Assembly (NCBI RefSeq): GCF_009183415.1
Contig: NZ_WEHU01000006.1
Location: 1 to 64,000, forward strand
Direction of reading: 5' to 3'
Origin: Bacillus sp. B1-b2
GTDB taxonomy: Bacteria > Bacillota > Bacilli > Bacillales > Cytobacillaceae
DNA length: 64,000 bases
Shown here: one piece after another, positions 25,085 to 33,429 of the stretch
Layout of the letters: the number at the start of each line of letters is the position of its first letter
Position numbering within the stretch: position 1 is the stretch's first letter
Notes under the pieces: model-generated
Database searches by the model: none
What the model was told of the DNA's origin: nothing
Seen by the model: only the letters and a program-made list of their open reading frames with translations
Made by a program: the position numbers and the translations under genes

Positions 25085-26105
25085 ATCCTAATAGTTGATC
25101 ATAGAGAGTTTTAGCATACATGATATCTTTAGTATGGTGAACAAGTGCTCTTCCATCTTTAAAGAGAACTAGTCTATTTTCTTTTAGCTGAACATTTAAT
25201 AAAAATGGATTAGAAGTTACTTGATATCCTCTATTCTTTAAACTTTCAGCAAGCATAGAAAAATCTAAGTTTTTCTCAGAAGGAGGTCGAACTTGTACCG
25301 TATCTCTCCCACATAAAACAGCTGTTTTTGTTTGATTCTCTTTTTCTAAGAATGGAAATAATCTATTCTCTCCACATGTAGTACAAGTCGTTTTTTTCAC
25401 ACGATTCATTTTAATATTATGAGAAATATTATTCCATAAATCAAAGCTATAGAATGTACTTCTTAGCGATTCTATATCGTTTATAAGTATTTTTAATGCC
25501 TCTGTTACTTGATGTACGACTACCATTTGTACAGCAGGAGAGATAATTCCTACTGTATCACAGCTCATTCCATGAACAGGCAATCTTTGCAAGATACAAT
25601 GCAAACAAGGAGTTTGTTCAGGGACAATAGTAAAAGTCATTCCACTACTCCCTACACAAGCACCATATATCCAAGGCACACCATGTTTAACCGCTAAGTC
25701 GTTCATTATCATTCTTATTTCCATATTATCTGTGGCATCCATCATTAAATCTACATCTAGTATCAATGATTCTAGCAACTCTACCGTTGCTTCCCCAACA
25801 ATACCATTTACCAAGCAATTTGCATTGATTTCCTTTAATCTATTTTCCGAAGCAATTGCTTTAGGAGTCCTATTCTTTGCATCCTTCTCCGTATACAGTT
25901 GTTGTCTTTGTAAATTACTTTCTTCCACATAATCTCTATCAACCAAGGTGACCTTACCTATTCCACTTCTCACAAGCATCTCTGCAGAGCTAGACCCTAG
26001 AGCACCAGCGCCAATAATTAAGACATGTTTTTTACTTAGCTCTTCCTGCCCTTCCTTACCAATCGGAGAAAATAAAGTTTGGCGCGAATATCTATTTTCA
26101 TCCAA
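25083..26105 (-). CDS. moeB: MoeB/ThiF-type sulfur-carrier adenylyltransferase
   Basis: It activates the C-terminal Gly-Gly of a ubiquitin-like sulfur carrier with ATP. The 340-residue protein has the nucleotide motif GAGALGSS (32-39), the arginine/lysine pair QRQQLYTEKDAKNRTPKA, DATDNMEIR and the CxxC zinc pairs (CLHC, CTTC). It ends in a rhodanese-like segment lacking an obvious catalytic Cys. MoaD starts 24 bases upstream on the same strand, so MoaD is the likely partner. A role with ThiS cannot be excluded. Confidence 0.9.
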   Translation of the reverse strand: MDENRYSRQTLFSPIGKEGQEELSKKHVLIIGAGALGSSSAEMLVRSGIGKVTLVDRDYVEESNLQRQQLYTEKDAKNRTPKAIASENRLKEINANCLVNGIVGEATVELLESLILDVDLMMDATDNMEIRMIMNDLAVKHGVPWIYGACVGSSGMTFTIVPEQTPCLHCILQRLPVHGMSCDTVGIISPAVQMVVVHQVTEALKILINDIESLRSTFYSFDLWNNISHNIKMNRVKKTTCTTCGENRLFPFLEKENQTKTAVLCGRDTVQVRPPSEKNLDFSMLAESLKNRGYQVTSNPFLLNVQLKENRLVLFKDGRALVHHTKDIMYAKTLYDQLLG

Positions 26106-26129
26106 ATCAATCTCCTCCCTTCTTTATAA

Positions 26130-26363
26130 TTATCCTCCACTTACTGGGGGTATAAAGGCGACTGTATCATGATCAGAAATAACATCCTCATCAAAAGCAA
26201 ACTCTTCATTAATTGCCACCATCACACCATCTAATGAAAGGGTAGGATATCTATCTTGCAAGTAGGTTTTTAAATCGGCAATTGTCTGATTTACATATTC
26301 AATTTCTAACCTTTCAACCCCAGTACTTTCCTTCACTCCTGCAAAAAATAGTATGTTAACCAT
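26130..26363 (-). CDS. moaD: Molybdopterin synthase sulfur carrier subunit MoaD
   Basis: The 77-residue ubiquitin-fold protein ends in PPVSGG, the Gly-Gly tail that becomes a thiocarboxylate. It also has VAINEEFAFDEDVISDHDTVAFIPP. The ATG overlaps the end of moaE by 8 bases. Together MoaD and MoaE convert cyclic pyranopterin monophosphate to molybdopterin. Genes for earlier steps (moaA, moaC) are not in this window. Confidence 0.93.
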   Translation of the reverse strand: MVNILFFAGVKESTGVERLEIEYVNQTIADLKTYLQDRYPTLSLDGVMVAINEEFAFDEDVISDHDTVAFIPPVSGG

Positions 26364-26820
26364 CTATCTCCTCCTTACTAGGCTCTCCACTTCTATATTG
26401 CTTTGTTCCCTTTTGATTGCCTATCCATTCTTCACCATTATCCCAGTGTTCTTTTTTCCAAATAGGGACAATTTCTTTAATTCTTTCTATTGCAAACTCA
26501 TTTGCTGCGTATGCTTCCTTTCGATGTGGAGTAGAAACAGCTATAACTACTGCTATATCACTAATATCAAGTCCTCCCACTCTGTGAGTGATTGCTATCT
26601 CAACATCTCCCCATTTTCCTTTTACTTCTTCTCCTATTTGCTCTAATTTCTTTAAAGCCATAGGTATGTATGCTTCATATGTTAAAAATAAGGTGCGCTT
26701 ACCTTCCGTTAGTTCACGAACCGTTCCAATGAACGTTGTGATAGCGCCTGCATTTCTTCTTGTTACTTTATCTATTACATCTTGAATATTAATTGGATTT
26801 TCTGTTATTTCAAAGTTCAC
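26356..26820 (-). CDS. moaE: Molybdopterin synthase catalytic subunit MoaE
   Basis: The 154-residue protein has GAITTFIGTVRELTEGK near the start, HRVGGLDISDIAVVIAVSTPHRKEAYAANEFAIERIKEIVPIWKKEHWDNG with the catalytic lysines (KKEHW), and an acidic tail. The start is GTG at 26820 behind AAGGAAGG. It is the first gene of moaE-moaD-moeB, which overlap or are closely spaced. Confidence 0.95.
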   Translation of the reverse strand: MNFEITENPINIQDVIDKVTRRNAGAITTFIGTVRELTEGKRTLFLTYEAYIPMALKKLEQIGEEVKGKWGDVEIAITHRVGGLDISDIAVVIAVSTPHRKEAYAANEFAIERIKEIVPIWKKEHWDNGEEWIGNQKGTKQYRSGEPSKEEIDG

Positions 26821-27078
26821 AATCTAACCTTCCTTTCCATTAATATTTAAAGGGTTAGGATATATTGTAAGAGTAACATAATTTTAAACTGAATTCTCTT
26901 ACTATTTATTATTACTTACTTCTTCTATTAACTTGAATTCAGCAAAGACAAACTAATGAAATAGAGCTAGAAAAGTTGTATCATTATTAAAAATAGTCTA
27001 CAATTATTCAATCAAACAAAATCTTTTTTTCCTATTAGAGGGCATTTGTCAGAATTACATATATTAGGAGGCATAACA

Positions 27079-27900
27079 ATGAAAAAAGCATTAACTTTAG
27101 CAGGATCTGACACTAGTGGTGGTGCAGGAATTCAAGCAGATTTAAAAACATTTCAAGAATTAGGCGTATATGGAATGACCGCTTTAACAACCATTGTTAC
27201 AATGGATCCCAAAAATCATTGGCACCATAACGTTTTTCCTCAAGCAATTGAAACAGTCAATTCTCAACTTGAGACGGTTCTCTCTGTTGGCATTGATGCT
27301 ATGAAAACTGGAATGCTAGGCTCAGTAGAGATTATTGAATCAGCAGCTAAAATGATTGATGAAAATAATATTAAGTATGTTGTTATTGACCCAGTAATGG
27401 TATGTAAAGGAGAAGATGAAGTACTTCACCCTGAAACTGCTAATGCTCTTCGCGAACTTCTGGTTCCTCGTGCAACGATTGTAACACCTAATCTTTTCGA
27501 AGCATGGCAGCTAGCAAAAACGGATCACCCGATTAAAACAATTGATGACTTAAAAGAAGCAGCTGTAAAAATTCATGCTCTAGGTCCGAAGTATGTATTA
27601 ATTAAGGGCGGTAGTAAATTAGGTCATGAAAAAGCTATTGACTTATTTTATGATGGAAATGAATTCACTATCTTTGAGAGTGAACTAATAGATACTTCTT
27701 ATACTCATGGAGCAGGCTGCACTAATTCTGCTGCTATTACAGCAGAGTTAGCTAAAGGTGCTACTGTTCTTGAAGCAGTTCAAACAGCGAAAGATTTTAC
27801 TACTGCTGCCATTCGTAATGGGTTCAGATTGAATGAGTATGTAGGGCCAACTATGCATGGTGCATATCGTAATGAAAAGGAAAAAACTACTTCTAATTAA
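27079..27900 (+). CDS. pdxK: Pyridoxine/pyridoxal kinase PdxK (ThiD-like)
   Basis: It phosphorylates pyridoxine, pyridoxal and pyridoxamine. The 273-residue ribokinase-fold protein begins MKKALTLAGSDTSGGAGIQADLKTF, has DPVMVCKGEDEVLHPE and ends in the phosphate-site motif THGAGCTNSAAITAELAKG. The cysteine in GAGCTNSAA resembles the B. subtilis PdxK (YwdB) type rather than HMP kinase ThiD, whose motif is GTGCTLSSA. The ATG at 27079 lies behind TAGGAGG, 8 bases away. It stands 40 bases before yojF. Confidence 0.85.
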   Translation: MKKALTLAGSDTSGGAGIQADLKTFQELGVYGMTALTTIVTMDPKNHWHHNVFPQAIETVNSQLETVLSVGIDAMKTGMLGSVEIIESAAKMIDENNIKYVVIDPVMVCKGEDEVLHPETANALRELLVPRATIVTPNLFEAWQLAKTDHPIKTIDDLKEAAVKIHALGPKYVLIKGGSKLGHEKAIDLFYDGNEFTIFESELIDTSYTHGAGCTNSAAITAELAKGATVLEAVQTAKDFTTAAIRNGFRLNEYVGPTMHGAYRNEKEKTTSN

Positions 27901-27939
27901 GGAATAGTTAGAAATATAAAAATAGGAGGAGAGAAACAT

Positions 27940-28287
27940 ATGGAGTTTGTACAACTAGATAAAGTTCAAGCAGTAATTGACCGTTTGTGTGAAAAGGAAG
28001 TCTATGTACACTTAGAAACCACCAATGGTGCCTACGCAAACCATAATGATGAATCCTTCTTTAATTCTGGTGCCTATATAAGAAATGCCAAGCTACAATA
28101 TGAATATGGCAAAATAACCGGCGAAGGTCCCTATCGAATAGGACTTAAAACAGAAATTGGTTGGGTTTACGCAGAAGGAATTACTCATTATGAAGTAGAT
28201 AACCAAAACCGCTTATTACTTGCTGGATTAGATTTTACTGGAAAGCTAGCAGTGGCTCTAGAAATAAGCGAAACCCCATTTGAATAA
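27940..28287 (+). CDS. yojF: DUF1806 family protein YojF
   Basis: The 115-residue protein has VQAVIDRLCEKEVYVHLETTNGAYANH, FFNSGAYIRNAKLQYEYGKITGEGPYRIGLKTEIGWVYAEGITHYE, typical of YojF. It is always found next to the bacillithiol deacetylase gene bshB2 (yojG), as here 122 bases ahead. The role in bacillithiol metabolism is inferred from linkage. AGGAGGAG precedes the ATG. Confidence 0.88.
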   Translation: MEFVQLDKVQAVIDRLCEKEVYVHLETTNGAYANHNDESFFNSGAYIRNAKLQYEYGKITGEGPYRIGLKTEIGWVYAEGITHYEVDNQNRLLLAGLDFTGKLAVALEISETPFE

Positions 28288-28409
28288 TAAAAACGGAAGA
28301 ATCTTCCTTTAGGAGCAGAGGGCTATACTATTTATAGTACTAGTCCTCAACCCTCCGAATACTAAGCTAGACATAAGGAAGTAGAAGGAACTCGAAAGGA
28401 GTCCACATA

Positions 28410-29075
28410 ATGGAAAAAGAAAGACAAGTACTCGTCATTTTCCCTCATCCCGATGATGAAGCATTTGGGGTATCAGGTACGATTTCAAAATTTATTCATG
28501 AAGGTACTCCCGTTACATATGCTTGTTTGACATTGGGTCAGATGGGTAGAAACTTAGGTAATCCACCATTTGCAACGAGAGAAACCTTACCTACTATTAG
28601 AGAAAAAGAATTACAGGAAGCTGCTAGAGCTATGGGCCTTGAGGACCTTCGCATGCTAGGGTATCGTGATAAGACGATTGAATTTGTGAAAGAAGATGTG
28701 TTAGTTGATGATTTCACAGCTTTAATGGATGAGTTAAATCCATCTTTAGTTATCACTTTTTACCCAGGCTACTCTGTTCATCCAGACCATGATGCAACAG
28801 GAGCTGCTGTTGTAGCAGCAATGAAGAAAAGAGAAGCATCTAAACGTGCTAAATTGTATTGTGTTGCTTTTTCTAGAAACTGTGAAGAAGATTTAGGAAA
28901 GCCTAATATTGAAATAGATGTGGAGAATTATGTAGATAAAAAGATTGCTACTATAGCAGCACATCTTTCTCAGACTCAAGCTTATGCTCAAACTTTACAA
29001 GAAGGTTTAGCTAATCAAGATCCAGAAATTCTAACTCGTCTTTATACAGAGAGATACTGGGAATATAAGTTTTAA
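28410..29075 (+). CDS. bshB2: Bacillithiol biosynthesis deacetylase BshB2
   Basis: It deacetylates GlcNAc-malate, the second step of bacillithiol synthesis. The 221-residue LmbE/PIG-L-type zinc protein has the metal motif IFPHPDDEAFG (about 10-20) and the distal YPGYSVHPDHDATG. LGQMGRNLGNP and LRMLGYRDKTIEF are conserved. The yojF gene lies upstream. Bacillithiol replaces glutathione in Bacillaceae. Confidence 0.92.
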   Translation: MEKERQVLVIFPHPDDEAFGVSGTISKFIHEGTPVTYACLTLGQMGRNLGNPPFATRETLPTIREKELQEAARAMGLEDLRMLGYRDKTIEFVKEDVLVDDFTALMDELNPSLVITFYPGYSVHPDHDATGAAVVAAMKKREASKRAKLYCVAFSRNCEEDLGKPNIEIDVENYVDKKIATIAAHLSQTQAYAQTLQEGLANQDPEILTRLYTERYWEYKF

Positions 29076-29080
29076 ATGAT

Positions 29081-29114
29081 AAAGGATCAGACCCTTAATG
29101 TGGTCTGATCCTTT
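29081..29114. terminator. Bidirectional terminator between bshB2 and the SRPBCC gene
   Basis: AAAGGATCAGACC pairs with GGTCTGATCCTTT across 8 bases. Confidence 0.85.
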
Positions 29115-29571
29115 ATCCTTCTGAATAGCCTTCTTCTTTTCCTTCTAAAACTTCTTTTGCATTCTGAACATGATCTCCATCTTCTGCTCTTACCATATTC
29201 ACAAGAATTTTTTTCATTAGGCGCATCTTTAAACCTTTTAAAAGCAAAGTACCTTCAAATTCTACTTGTGTGCCTTCTTGGAGTTCAGAAAAAGTGTACT
29301 CATAATCTACTGTAAATCCATTCGAAATACTTCTTCTTTTAAATGTATCATTCTCTTTAAACGAAAGGTACTCAATCTCAGCAGTCACCAAATTACCACG
29401 AACATTTCGAATCTCATTAAATCTTGATCCTACCTTAATTGGTCCCTCCGTTATCTTTTCAACTGTTTCTACTTTTGTCATATATTCAGGAACATTTTTC
29501 ATATCAGCAAAATAAGCAAATACTTCTTCAATCGGCTCACAGATTATAACACTTGCTTGAAAATCTGCCAT
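29113..29571 (-). CDS. SRPBCC (START-like/polyketide cyclase-type) protein
   Basis: The 152-residue protein has the N-terminal strand-helix pattern of the fold: ADFQASVIICEPIEEVFAYFADMKNVPEYMTKVETVEKI, then GSRFNEIRNVRGN and EFEGTLLLKGLKMRLMKKI. Such proteins bind hydrophobic ligands in a helix-grip cavity. No specific function can be given. The single ATG lies behind GAGGTG. Confidence 0.75.
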   Translation of the reverse strand: MADFQASVIICEPIEEVFAYFADMKNVPEYMTKVETVEKITEGPIKVGSRFNEIRNVRGNLVTAEIEYLSFKENDTFKRRSISNGFTVDYEYTFSELQEGTQVEFEGTLLLKGLKMRLMKKILVNMVRAEDGDHVQNAKEVLEGKEEGYSEG

Positions 29572-29705
29572 ACTTTCACCTCAAGACTAAGAATCAATAT
29601 GTTTAAACATAGTAAGTCCTATCTATTATACCGAAAAAAGAGGGAATTGAGTAATTCAATTAGCATGTACCGACTTATCAGACCAATTATTTGAATGTAG
29701 AGCTA

Positions 29706-30560
29706 TTATTCTTCCAGCGCTTTTCTTATTGCTTGAGCTACTCCGCTTTCTTCGTTCGTTCCAGTTACAAAATGACATTGCTTCTTGATATCATCCACCG
29801 CATTGCCCATTGCAACTGCTCTTCCAGCTTTTTTAAACATTGATACATCATTATAATTATCACCAATGGCCATTGTATCAGATAAAGAGATTCCACGAGC
29901 TGCTGTGAACTCCTCTAGTGCTACACCTTTTTGGGCATGAATAGAGTTGATCTCTAAATTCTCTTTCGCAGATGCACTAATAGCAATTCCAGAAATCTCA
30001 TTCAGTTCTTGGCGAACCTGAGCAAGTACAGTTTGATCAAAATGGAAAGCCAATACTTTATATATAGACTGTGAAGAATCCTCGAATAAAATAGCATAGC
30101 TATCTACTTGATTAATATCATTTAATCGCTTTTCAGCAGCTTCTTTAATTTCATCCATATTTTTGATATGGCCACTAACTGTAAATATATCCATTATAAG
30201 TGCTTTAGCTGTTGTTTTATCTAAAGTATATGTGCCTTTATTCGTATAAAATTCATAGTAAACTTGATGACTATGTAACACATTAGCGATTTCTATCGCA
30301 GTCTCTTTGCTAAGTGGATTTGTCTGAATAACTTCATGCTCTTTTGTTCTAATTTCCGCTCCATTTGCACAGATCATAGGAGTAATAATTCCTGCCTCTT
30401 TTAATAATTCACCTGATTCCTCATAGGCACGACCTGTTGCAATGACTACTTCAATCCCTTTACTTTGTGCCTCTCTTATCGCTTCACGGTTTTCTTGTGT
30501 AATCTCTTGAGTGGATTTTAGTAAGGTACCATCCATATCAATCGCAATACATTTAATCAT
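29706..30560 (-). CDS. Cof-type HAD phosphatase (YidA-like)
   Basis: The ATG at 30560 (MIKCIAIDMDGTLL) is chosen: GAGGTGG lies 8 bases upstream and the HAD nucleophile motif starts there. The 284-residue protein has DMDGTL (motif I), VIATGRAYEE (motif II) and GDNYNDVSMFKKAGRAVAMGNA (motif IV), with the large C2 cap between. It is a sugar-phosphate or flavin-phosphate phosphatase of the IIB subfamily. The substrate is unknown. Confidence 0.9.
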   Translation of the reverse strand: MIKCIAIDMDGTLLKSTQEITQENREAIREAQSKGIEVVIATGRAYEESGELLKEAGIITPMICANGAEIRTKEHEVIQTNPLSKETAIEIANVLHSHQVYYEFYTNKGTYTLDKTTAKALIMDIFTVSGHIKNMDEIKEAAEKRLNDINQVDSYAILFEDSSQSIYKVLAFHFDQTVLAQVRQELNEISGIAISASAKENLEINSIHAQKGVALEEFTAARGISLSDTMAIGDNYNDVSMFKKAGRAVAMGNAVDDIKKQCHFVTGTNEESGVAQAIRKALEE

Positions 30561-31013
30561 ATATTCCACCTCTTCAATCAGAACTTCGCACTGCATTTTC
30601 CTTTCATATCATATCACGAATAATAAGCATTCAAAAGGAATTCAATTTGATCCTCTAGGTTTATCCTCATCCTTTTCTCTTCTAATGTTTGTCATATTTG
30701 TGAACGAATATGTGAACAATTTTCAAACTCTTAGTGAACTTTGCCTCAAACATTCAAAATTTCATTATGATATAGCTATCATTTATTTAAAGGGAGACGA
30801 TCAGAAAAAAACACTTGAGGGCCTTTATACATCAGTATTTCCGATGACAAATTTCTACAAAAAAATCATTAGAGTAAGCACTTCAATTTTAGAACTTTAT
30901 CTTTTTTTCTAGTTTTCTTTTATATCGCTAACTTATGCAATGATTTTTGTCGCTTTTACTATGTGAAAAATTCACAAACTAACATTACCACTTTAAAAGG
31001 AGGAGTAAAAACT
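30561..31013 (+). other. Long upstream region of cydABCD
   Basis: About 450 bases lie between a divergent HAD gene and cydA. The half-site GTGAA occurs several times (30699-30720 as TTTGTGAAC and ATGTGAAC). A palindrome abuts the start region. A purine-rich GGGAGACGATCAG follows near 30794. It is likely the redox-controlled promoter region; I cannot place the -10/-35 with confidence. Confidence 0.45.
30961..30978 (+). promoter_or_regulatory. Rex-like palindrome upstream of cydA
   Basis: ATGTGAAAAATTCACAAA contains TGTGAA and TTCACA arms. The Rex consensus TTGTGAA-N4-TTCACAA has a spacer of 4, while here it is 3, so binding is uncertain. Rex represses cydABCD in B. subtilis. Confidence 0.4.
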
Positions 31014-32420
31014 ATGGATATGGTTTTTCTTTCACGTTTACAGTTTGCTTCAACTACCATTTTTCACTATTTTTTCGTTCCAATTTCCATTGGTTTGGTA
31101 CTACTTATTGCCATTATGGAATCTTATTACGTAAAAACAGGAAATGAACAATACAAAAAAATGGCTAAGTTTTGGGGCAAATTATTTCTAATTAATTTTG
31201 TCATTGGTGTAGTTACTGGTATTTTGCAGGAATTCCAATTTGGAATGAACTGGTCTAATTATTCACGCTTTGTTGGAGATGTTTTCGGTGCACCACTTGC
31301 TATAGAAGCATTACTTGCTTTCTTCATGGAGAGTACCTTCATTGGACTGTGGATCTTTGGGTGGGACCGTTTATCTAAAAAGGTTCACTTAGCATGTATT
31401 TGGTTAACTGCTCTTGGAACAACTCTTTCCGCTTTCTTTATTCTAGTTGCAAATAGCTTTATGCAAAGACCAGTTGGTTTCGAAATCAATAATGGCCGCG
31501 CAGAAATGACTGATTTCTTTGCTCTTATCACAAATGGTCAAGTACTTGTGGAATTTCCACACACTCTATTTGCAGCATATGCTACAGGAGCATTCTTAGT
31601 AGCCGGTATTAGTGCTTACAAATTATTAAGAAAACAAGATATTGATTTCTTTAAGAAATCCTTTCAGGTTGCTATAACAGTTGCTTTAACATCGACTTTC
31701 TTAACGCTAGTGGCTGGTCATGCTCAGGCACAATTTTTAGTAGAAACACAACCGATGAAAATGGCAGCAAGTGAAGGGTTATGGGATGAAAGTGAAGATC
31801 CCGCTCCTTGGACTGTTTTTGCTAATATCGATGTAGAAAATAAAGAAAATAGTGCTGAAATAAAAATCCCCTATCTTTTAAGTATTCTTTCTTATAACAC
31901 TTTAGATGGAAGCCTTAAAGGGATGAATCAAATCCAAGCAGAGTATGTTCAAAAATACGGAGAGGGTAACTATATTCCTCCTGTTAAAACTACTTTCTGG
32001 AGCTTTAGAATCATGGTTGCTGCTGGTGTAGGAATGATTCTTCTAGGAATTTACGGTGTTTACTTAGCATGGAAAAAGAAATTAGTATCTAAGCCTAATA
32101 AATGGTTCTACCGTTTCATGGTGGGAGGTATATCTTTACCATTTATAGCCAATACTTCAGGATGGATCATGACAGAAATTGGTCGTCAGCCATGGACTGT
32201 TTTTGGGTTAATGACAACAGAAGATAGTATTTCTCCTAGTGTTTCAGCAGGTCAAGTATTATTCTCGATTATTTCTTTCTGTACTATTTATGCAATTCTA
32301 GGTGTGATCATGGTATATCTTTACGTAAAAGTGATTAAAAAGGGTCCATATATGATGGAAGAAGAAGAAGAAGCAAAAATAGATACAGATCCATTTTCAA
32401 AGGAGGGATTCCATGCTTGA
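31014..32420 (+). CDS. cydA: Cytochrome bd ubiquinol oxidase subunit I
   Basis: This subunit binds haems b558, b595 and d and oxidises menaquinol. The ATG at 31014 is chosen because AAGGAGG lies 10 bases before it; it gives 468 residues, the B. subtilis length. Conserved: LSRLQFASTTIFHYFFVPISIG (haem-ligand His), the short Q-loop with GLWDESED, NTSGWIMTEIGRQPW. It has about nine membrane segments. It overlaps cydB by 8 bases. It is the high-affinity oxidase used at low oxygen. Confidence 0.97.
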   Translation: MDMVFLSRLQFASTTIFHYFFVPISIGLVLLIAIMESYYVKTGNEQYKKMAKFWGKLFLINFVIGVVTGILQEFQFGMNWSNYSRFVGDVFGAPLAIEALLAFFMESTFIGLWIFGWDRLSKKVHLACIWLTALGTTLSAFFILVANSFMQRPVGFEINNGRAEMTDFFALITNGQVLVEFPHTLFAAYATGAFLVAGISAYKLLRKQDIDFFKKSFQVAITVALTSTFLTLVAGHAQAQFLVETQPMKMAASEGLWDESEDPAPWTVFANIDVENKENSAEIKIPYLLSILSYNTLDGSLKGMNQIQAEYVQKYGEGNYIPPVKTTFWSFRIMVAAGVGMILLGIYGVYLAWKKKLVSKPNKWFYRFMVGGISLPFIANTSGWIMTEIGRQPWTVFGLMTTEDSISPSVSAGQVLFSIISFCTIYAILGVIMVYLYVKVIKKGPYMMEEEEEAKIDTDPFSKEGFHA

Positions 32421-33429
32421 TTTAAATGTGCTTTGGTTTATATTAGTTGCCGTTTTGTTCATCGGATTCTTCTTTTTAGAAGGATTTGATTTTGGGGTAG
32501 GTATGTCTACACAGCTTCTCGCAAAAAACGATTTAGAAAGACGTATCTTAATCAACTCTATTGGTCCATTCTGGGACGCTAATGAAGTTTGGTTAATCAC
32601 TGCTGGAGGAGCTATGTTTGCTGCTTTCCCACATTGGTATGCAACCATGTTCAGTGGTTTTTATACACCACTGGTTGTTTTACTACTTGCCTTAATCGTT
32701 CGCGCTACAGGTTTTGAATTACGTGCAAAAGACAACCATCCTAATTGGAAGAAAGCTTGGGATGTTTGTATATTCATAGGAAGTACCCTTCCACCATTAT
32801 TATTTGGAGTAGTTTTCACCTGTTTCATGCAAGGCCTACCGATTGATAAAAACATGGAATTAAATGCTGGTTTCTTTGATGTAGTAAACTACTACACATT
32901 AACTGGTGGTTTGACAGTTCTAGTTTTATGCTTAGTTCATGGTTTAGTTTTCACTACTCTTCGTACAGTAGGTGATCTACAAGAGAGAGCTCGCAACTTG
33001 GCTCAAAAGCTATTACCGTTACTTGGTATTCTATTACTTCTATTCTCTGCTCTAACTTATTTAAAAACAGACATCTTCGCAGCACGTGGATTAATCCTAT
33101 CCTTTATCTTTTCACTAGGGGTTATTGCATTTGTTGTTGGTGGTTTCTTTATTTCAAGAAAAATGGACGGTTGGGCATTTGGAATGACAGGTGCTGTTAT
33201 TGCCTTATCGTTTGTATCTATTTTTATCGGCTTATTCCCTAGAGTAATGGTTAGCTCTATAAGTGATGCATTCAGTTTGACTATCCAAAATGCTGCTTCT
33301 GGTCATTATTCGCTTAAGGTTATGACAATTGTTGCTCTTACCCTTCTTCCTTTTATATTAGGGTATCAAATTTGGAGTTATATTGTCTTCCGTAAACGGA
33401 TTACCGAGAAGTCTCACTTAGAATACTAA
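32413..33429 (+). CDS. cydB: Cytochrome bd ubiquinol oxidase subunit II
   Basis: The 338-residue membrane protein begins LNVLWFILVAVLFIGFFFLEGFDFGVGM, with the signature SIGPFWDANEVWLITAGGAMFAAFPHWYATMFSGFY. It partners CydA. It starts 8 bases inside cydA and its stop shares one base with cydC (TAATG), so the four genes are translationally coupled. Confidence 0.97.
   Translation: MLDLNVLWFILVAVLFIGFFFLEGFDFGVGMSTQLLAKNDLERRILINSIGPFWDANEVWLITAGGAMFAAFPHWYATMFSGFYTPLVVLLLALIVRATGFELRAKDNHPNWKKAWDVCIFIGSTLPPLLFGVVFTCFMQGLPIDKNMELNAGFFDVVNYYTLTGGLTVLVLCLVHGLVFTTLRTVGDLQERARNLAQKLLPLLGILLLLFSALTYLKTDIFAARGLILSFIFSLGVIAFVVGGFFISRKMDGWAFGMTGAVIALSFVSIFIGLFPRVMVSSISDAFSLTIQNAASGHYSLKVMTIVALTLLPFILGYQIWSYIVFRKRITEKSHLEY

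Noticed and set aside
26353-26646. 97-codon plus-strand frame opposite moaE
   Set aside because: Antisense shadow, Cys/Phe/Tyr-rich as expected for the complement of an AT-rich gene.
27079-27900. ThiD (HMP-P kinase)
   Set aside because: The GAGCTNSAA motif and gene context fit the Bacillus PdxK type better, though a dual role is possible.
30511-30912. 133-codon frame upstream of cydA
   Set aside because: Overlaps the HAD gene start and the cyd leader, has no ribosome-binding site, and its composition is unlike a protein.
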